A program made the position numbers and the translations under genes. From assembly GCA_002352135.1 (NCBI GenBank), contig DEHW01000145.1, forward strand, positions 1 through 25,947: DNA of 25,947 bases, read 5' to 3'. Every line of letters begins with the position of its first letter. Within the stretch, counting starts at the first letter, position 1. The notes under the pieces are model-generated. The model had not been told where the DNA came from and searched no databases. It saw only the letters and a program-made list of their open reading frames with translations. This DNA is from Lysobacterales bacterium UBA2790. GTDB lineage: Bacteria > Pseudomonadota > Gammaproteobacteria > Xanthomonadales > Xanthomonadaceae. Shown in pieces: positions 23,391 to 25,947 of the stretch.

Positions 23391-25184
23391 GTGATCGCTT
23401 TCTTCGAACGCCAGCAGCAGATGCAGCGCCAGACACGTCGCATGCTGCTGCTGTTTGCGGTGGCCGTGCTGGGCACAGTGTTGGCAGTCGATGGCTTGGT
23501 GTGGCTGGTCATGCGCTGGCTGCAAGGCACACAGGTCCGCGAAGTTGGCGCCATGATCAACTCGCAGACACCCGTCGCTGTCGGCGTTGCCACCGTTGTT
23601 GTGCTGGCAGTGATCCTGATCGCGTCTGCTGTCCGTTTGCGCCATCTCAACGATGGAGGAGGCGCGATCGCAGCGCGCATGGGCGGGCGTGAGATCGACT
23701 TCAGCCCAAGCAAGCCGGACGAACAGCGGCTGCGCAACGTGGTGGAGGAAATGGCCATCGCCTCCACTGTCCCGGTACCACGCATCTTCGTGCTCGACGA
23801 TGAGGCATCGATCAATGCCTTTGCCGCTGGCAGCGACACCGATGACTGCGCCATCGCGGTGAGTGCGGGCGCGCTGCAGCATCTGGATCGCGATGAATTG
23901 CAGGGCGTGGTGGCACATGAGTTCAGCCACATCCTCAATGGTGACATGCGTCTGAATGTGCGCTTGATGGCCTTGCTGTTCGGCCTGTTTGCGGTCACCG
24001 TCGCGGGTCGCGTGCTGTTCCACATCGGCCGCGCATCGCGCAGCAGTCGCGCCAGCTTGCCGATTTTTCTGGCGGGCGCGGCGCTGTTGTTGGTTGGCTC
24101 GATCGGTTTGCTCGCAGGTCGCGTCATCCAGGCGGCCATCTCGCGCTCGCGCGAGCGACTGGCCGACGCCTCGGCAGTGCAATTCACTCGGCAACAGCGC
24201 GGCTTGGCCGATGCACTGAAAAAAATCGCCGCGCATCCGCGCGGTGCGCGCTTGCAGAATCCGCATGCCGGTGAAGTCGCCCATATGCTGTTCGGCGACG
24301 GCATCTCGCGCACACACTGGCTGTCCACCCACCCGCCGCTGTTGGAGCGCATCCAAGCCCTGGAGCCGGGTTTTGGACCGGCACGATTGCAGGCGTTCGT
24401 GCAACGCTGGCAGGCGCAAGCTGGCACCACCCCTGCATCATCCGCAGCACCGCATACAGATCGCGGATCGGTGGAAAGCGCGACGGTGATGCCGCTGGCA
24501 GCGACGGCATCAACGCGTCCGTCCGCACCCAGCTCACGTCTGTCGCTGGAATGGCAAACCGCGCTACGTGATGCCGACAGCGCGCTGTCGGTAGTGACTG
24601 CCCTGCTCGACGACGCACGTGGCGACGAATGGGTCGGGCTGCGCGAACTGCCGATCAACCAGCAGGTCAATCTCGCTCTGCTCACGCTGTCGCGTCTGCG
24701 CTCCGCAGACCCGACACAACGGCAGCTACTGCAAGACGAACTGCAGCGAACGACCGAGCACTCACTGCGACGGCTTTGCATCAGATTGCTGGTCGCTCAA
24801 CACCTGCATGCGACGCAGGCTCGAGAGCATGTCAGCACCTGCCATCTGCAAGCATGCACCGGAGAAATCGCCGACCTGCTTGCCACCTTGGCTCTGCTGG
24901 GACACGAGGACGTCGAGCGGGCGCGGATGGCCTACTTGCGTGCGATGCACGCCATCCTTCCGCAACAGGCCATGCCGATGCGCAAGGACGTGCCGCATTT
25001 CGATACCCTGCAGTCCGCGCTGTGGAAGCTGGATCGCCTTGATATCACCGGCAAACATCTCTTGACCGAGGCAATGCGCCTCGCCGTACTGCACGATGGA
25101 CAGGTGAATACCGCAGAACACGCCCTGCTGCGCTGCTTCTGCACCTGCCTGCACTGTCCGATGCCAGCGCTGCCAGAAGGCTGA
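23391..25184 (+). CDS. membrane M48 metalloprotease with C-terminal TerB-like extension, 597 aa
   Basis: The N-terminal part is an HtpX-like peptidase: membrane helices at about 19-42 and 62-82, zinc motif HEFSH (176-180), two more helices (about 190-212 and 223-247), and the third ligand Glu in SRERLADASAV (E255). The usual STHPP motif follows near residue 315. HtpX ends near 290 aa, so about 270 extra residues follow. A Ser/Ala/Pro linker (about 345-385) leads to a helical soluble region whose end (LAVLHDGQVNTAEHALLRCFCTCLHCPMP) resembles a TerB-like acidic helix pair. The start is GTG at 23391, giving the normal FFERQ beginning; no Shine-Dalgarno is visible. With lemA upstream it likely forms an inner-membrane proteolysis unit. 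Confidence 0.93.
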   Translation: MIAFFERQQQMQRQTRRMLLLFAVAVLGTVLAVDGLVWLVMRWLQGTQVREVGAMINSQTPVAVGVATVVVLAVILIASAVRLRHLNDGGGAIAARMGGREIDFSPSKPDEQRLRNVVEEMAIASTVPVPRIFVLDDEASINAFAAGSDTDDCAIAVSAGALQHLDRDELQGVVAHEFSHILNGDMRLNVRLMALLFGLFAVTVAGRVLFHIGRASRSSRASLPIFLAGAALLLVGSIGLLAGRVIQAAISRSRERLADASAVQFTRQQRGLADALKKIAAHPRGARLQNPHAGEVAHMLFGDGISRTHWLSTHPPLLERIQALEPGFGPARLQAFVQRWQAQAGTTPASSAAPHTDRGSVESATVMPLAATASTRPSAPSSRLSLEWQTALRDADSALSVVTALLDDARGDEWVGLRELPINQQVNLALLTLSRLRSADPTQRQLLQDELQRTTEHSLRRLCIRLLVAQHLHATQAREHVSTCHLQACTGEIADLLATLALLGHEDVERARMAYLRAMHAILPQQAMPMRKDVPHFDTLQSALWKLDRLDITGKHLLTEAMRLAVLHDGQVNTAEHALLRCFCTCLHCPMPALPEG

Positions 25185-25220
25185 AAGCACGAACGGCGGA
25201 CATCGCGACGGGCCAGTTGC

Positions 25221-25226
25221 TACATT
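25221..25226 (+). promoter_or_regulatory. possible -10 box before the cyclophilin gene
   Basis: TACATT lies 30 bases upstream of the ATG at 25256, in the gap after the M48 gene. No clear -35 element is visible. Confidence 0.3.
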
Positions 25227-25255
25227 GCCCACTCCGACCCGAAGCGGAGCGTCAC

Positions 25256-25947
25256 ATGCCTCGACCGATTGACCGTCTTGCTTTCACCCTGGCTTTGTGG
25301 CCGGTGTTCGCCAGTATGTCGGCCATCGCCGACGACAAGGCTGCACCCACCGCATTGACCTCCGCCGACGTGCTGGCGCAAAGCCCTGACAGCGACTGGC
25401 GCGCACTCGATCCCGAGCGCACCGTCTATCTGGAACTTCCCCAAGGCCGGGTAGTGATCGAACTGGCTCCCGGCTTTGCGCCGCGCCACCAGGCACAACT
25501 GCACCAATTACTGAAGCAGCACTATTTCGACCAACTCCCGATTTTGCGCGTGCAGGACAACTACGTGGTGCAGTGGGGCGATCCGCATGCCAGCGATTCC
25601 TCGCGAGCCAAATCGCGTGGCGAAGCCGGTGGCAGTCTTCCGGCCGAATTCGATATCGACAGCACGAAATCCGGGCACTTCACGCCACTCGGCGAGCGTG
25701 ACGTCTACGCCGAGCAGGTGGGCTTCATCGATGGTTTCCACGCGGCTCGCGATGTTGCGAGTGGTCGCACTTGGCTGACCCATTGCTATGGCGCTCTCGG
25801 CGCAGGCCGAGACAATGCGGCGGATAGCGGGAGCGCAGCAGAATTGTATGTGGTGATCGGTCATGCGCCACGCCATCTGGATCGCAATGTGACCGTGCTC
25901 GGTCGGGTCGTGCAGGGCATGGAGCTGTTGTCCAGTCTGCCGCGCGG
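25256..25947 (+). CDS. exported cyclophilin-type peptidyl-prolyl isomerase, 5' part
   Basis: The frame is open from ATG 25256 to the window end (about 230 codons, no stop), so the gene is cut by the border. A signal peptide (about 1-25, ending MSAIA) points to the periplasm. The following domain has cyclophilin features: an early strand YLELPQGRVVIELAPGFAPRHQAQL, a YFDQLPILRVQDNYVVQWGDP segment like the family's FHRVIxxFMIQGGDP, an insertion with SLPAEFD, then the LTHCYGALGAGRD...AELYVVIG segment corresponding to GxLSMAN...SQFFI, and VTVLGRVVQGMELL near the end. Several catalytic positions differ: the FHR Arg is retained as LRV and FFI is LYV, so activity is uncertain. GGAG at 25246-25249 is 6 bases before the ATG. 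Confidence 0.92.
   Translation, partial: MPRPIDRLAFTLALWPVFASMSAIADDKAAPTALTSADVLAQSPDSDWRALDPERTVYLELPQGRVVIELAPGFAPRHQAQLHQLLKQHYFDQLPILRVQDNYVVQWGDPHASDSSRAKSRGEAGGSLPAEFDIDSTKSGHFTPLGERDVYAEQVGFIDGFHAARDVASGRTWLTHCYGALGAGRDNAADSGSAAELYVVIGHAPRHLDRNVTVLGRVVQGMELLSSLPR

Overview
The window looks like chromosomal DNA of a GC-rich gammaproteobacterium, most probably in the Lysobacterales/Xanthomonadales. This placement is an inference, not a measured result. It rests on close similarity to known gammaproteobacterial forms of HrpA, EttA, GcvT and GcvH, a TPR-bearing membrane serine/threonine kinase in an ECF sigma operon, and a secreted protein with an IFADG-type motif of the kind I associate with that order. 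I see no IS element, prophage, CRISPR array, tRNA or rRNA. The large genes are all intact and densely packed, so this reads as core chromosome with a few lineage-specific modules.

Left part (1-8500): a secreted 643-aa Ig-like/DUF11 protein on the minus strand ends in a strong terminator. Divergent from it is a small exported protein of 157 aa. HrpA (DEAH RNA helicase, minus) follows, then Dps (plus, divergent from hrpA) and an EamA-type transporter (plus). Middle (8500-10670): EttA, an ABC-F translation factor, lies on the minus strand, followed by a doubtful 81-aa ORF.

The most interesting block is 10670-18407, six genes in one minus-strand run. Transcription order is ECF sigma factor, single-pass membrane protein (probable anti-sigma factor), exported DUF4097-like repeat protein, exported M1 aminopeptidase of the leukotriene A4 hydrolase type, membrane-anchored alpha/beta hydrolase, and membrane serine/threonine kinase with a TPR sensor. 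Two junctions are ATGA overlaps and one gap is a single base, so the genes are probably co-expressed. The layout suggests an envelope-sensing regulon in which the sigma factor controls its own anti-sigma factor, secreted effectors and a second, kinase-based signalling branch.

Right part (18408-25947): gcvT and gcvH of the glycine cleavage system (without gcvP) are followed by a terminator. A roughly 620-bp non-coding stretch comes next, with a possible promoter, a spaced inverted repeat and several small palindromes. It leads into a 91-aa Lys/Ala/Pro repeat protein of histone H1-like composition, closed by a textbook bidirectional UUCG terminator. Then come an exported serine beta-lactamase-family hydrolase (minus), a lemA plus M48 metalloprotease pair (plus) and the start of a periplasmic cyclophilin cut off by the window end. 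Many genes carry a TAnnnT-type hexamer 29-75 bases upstream of the start codon, which may be the vegetative -10 box of this genome.
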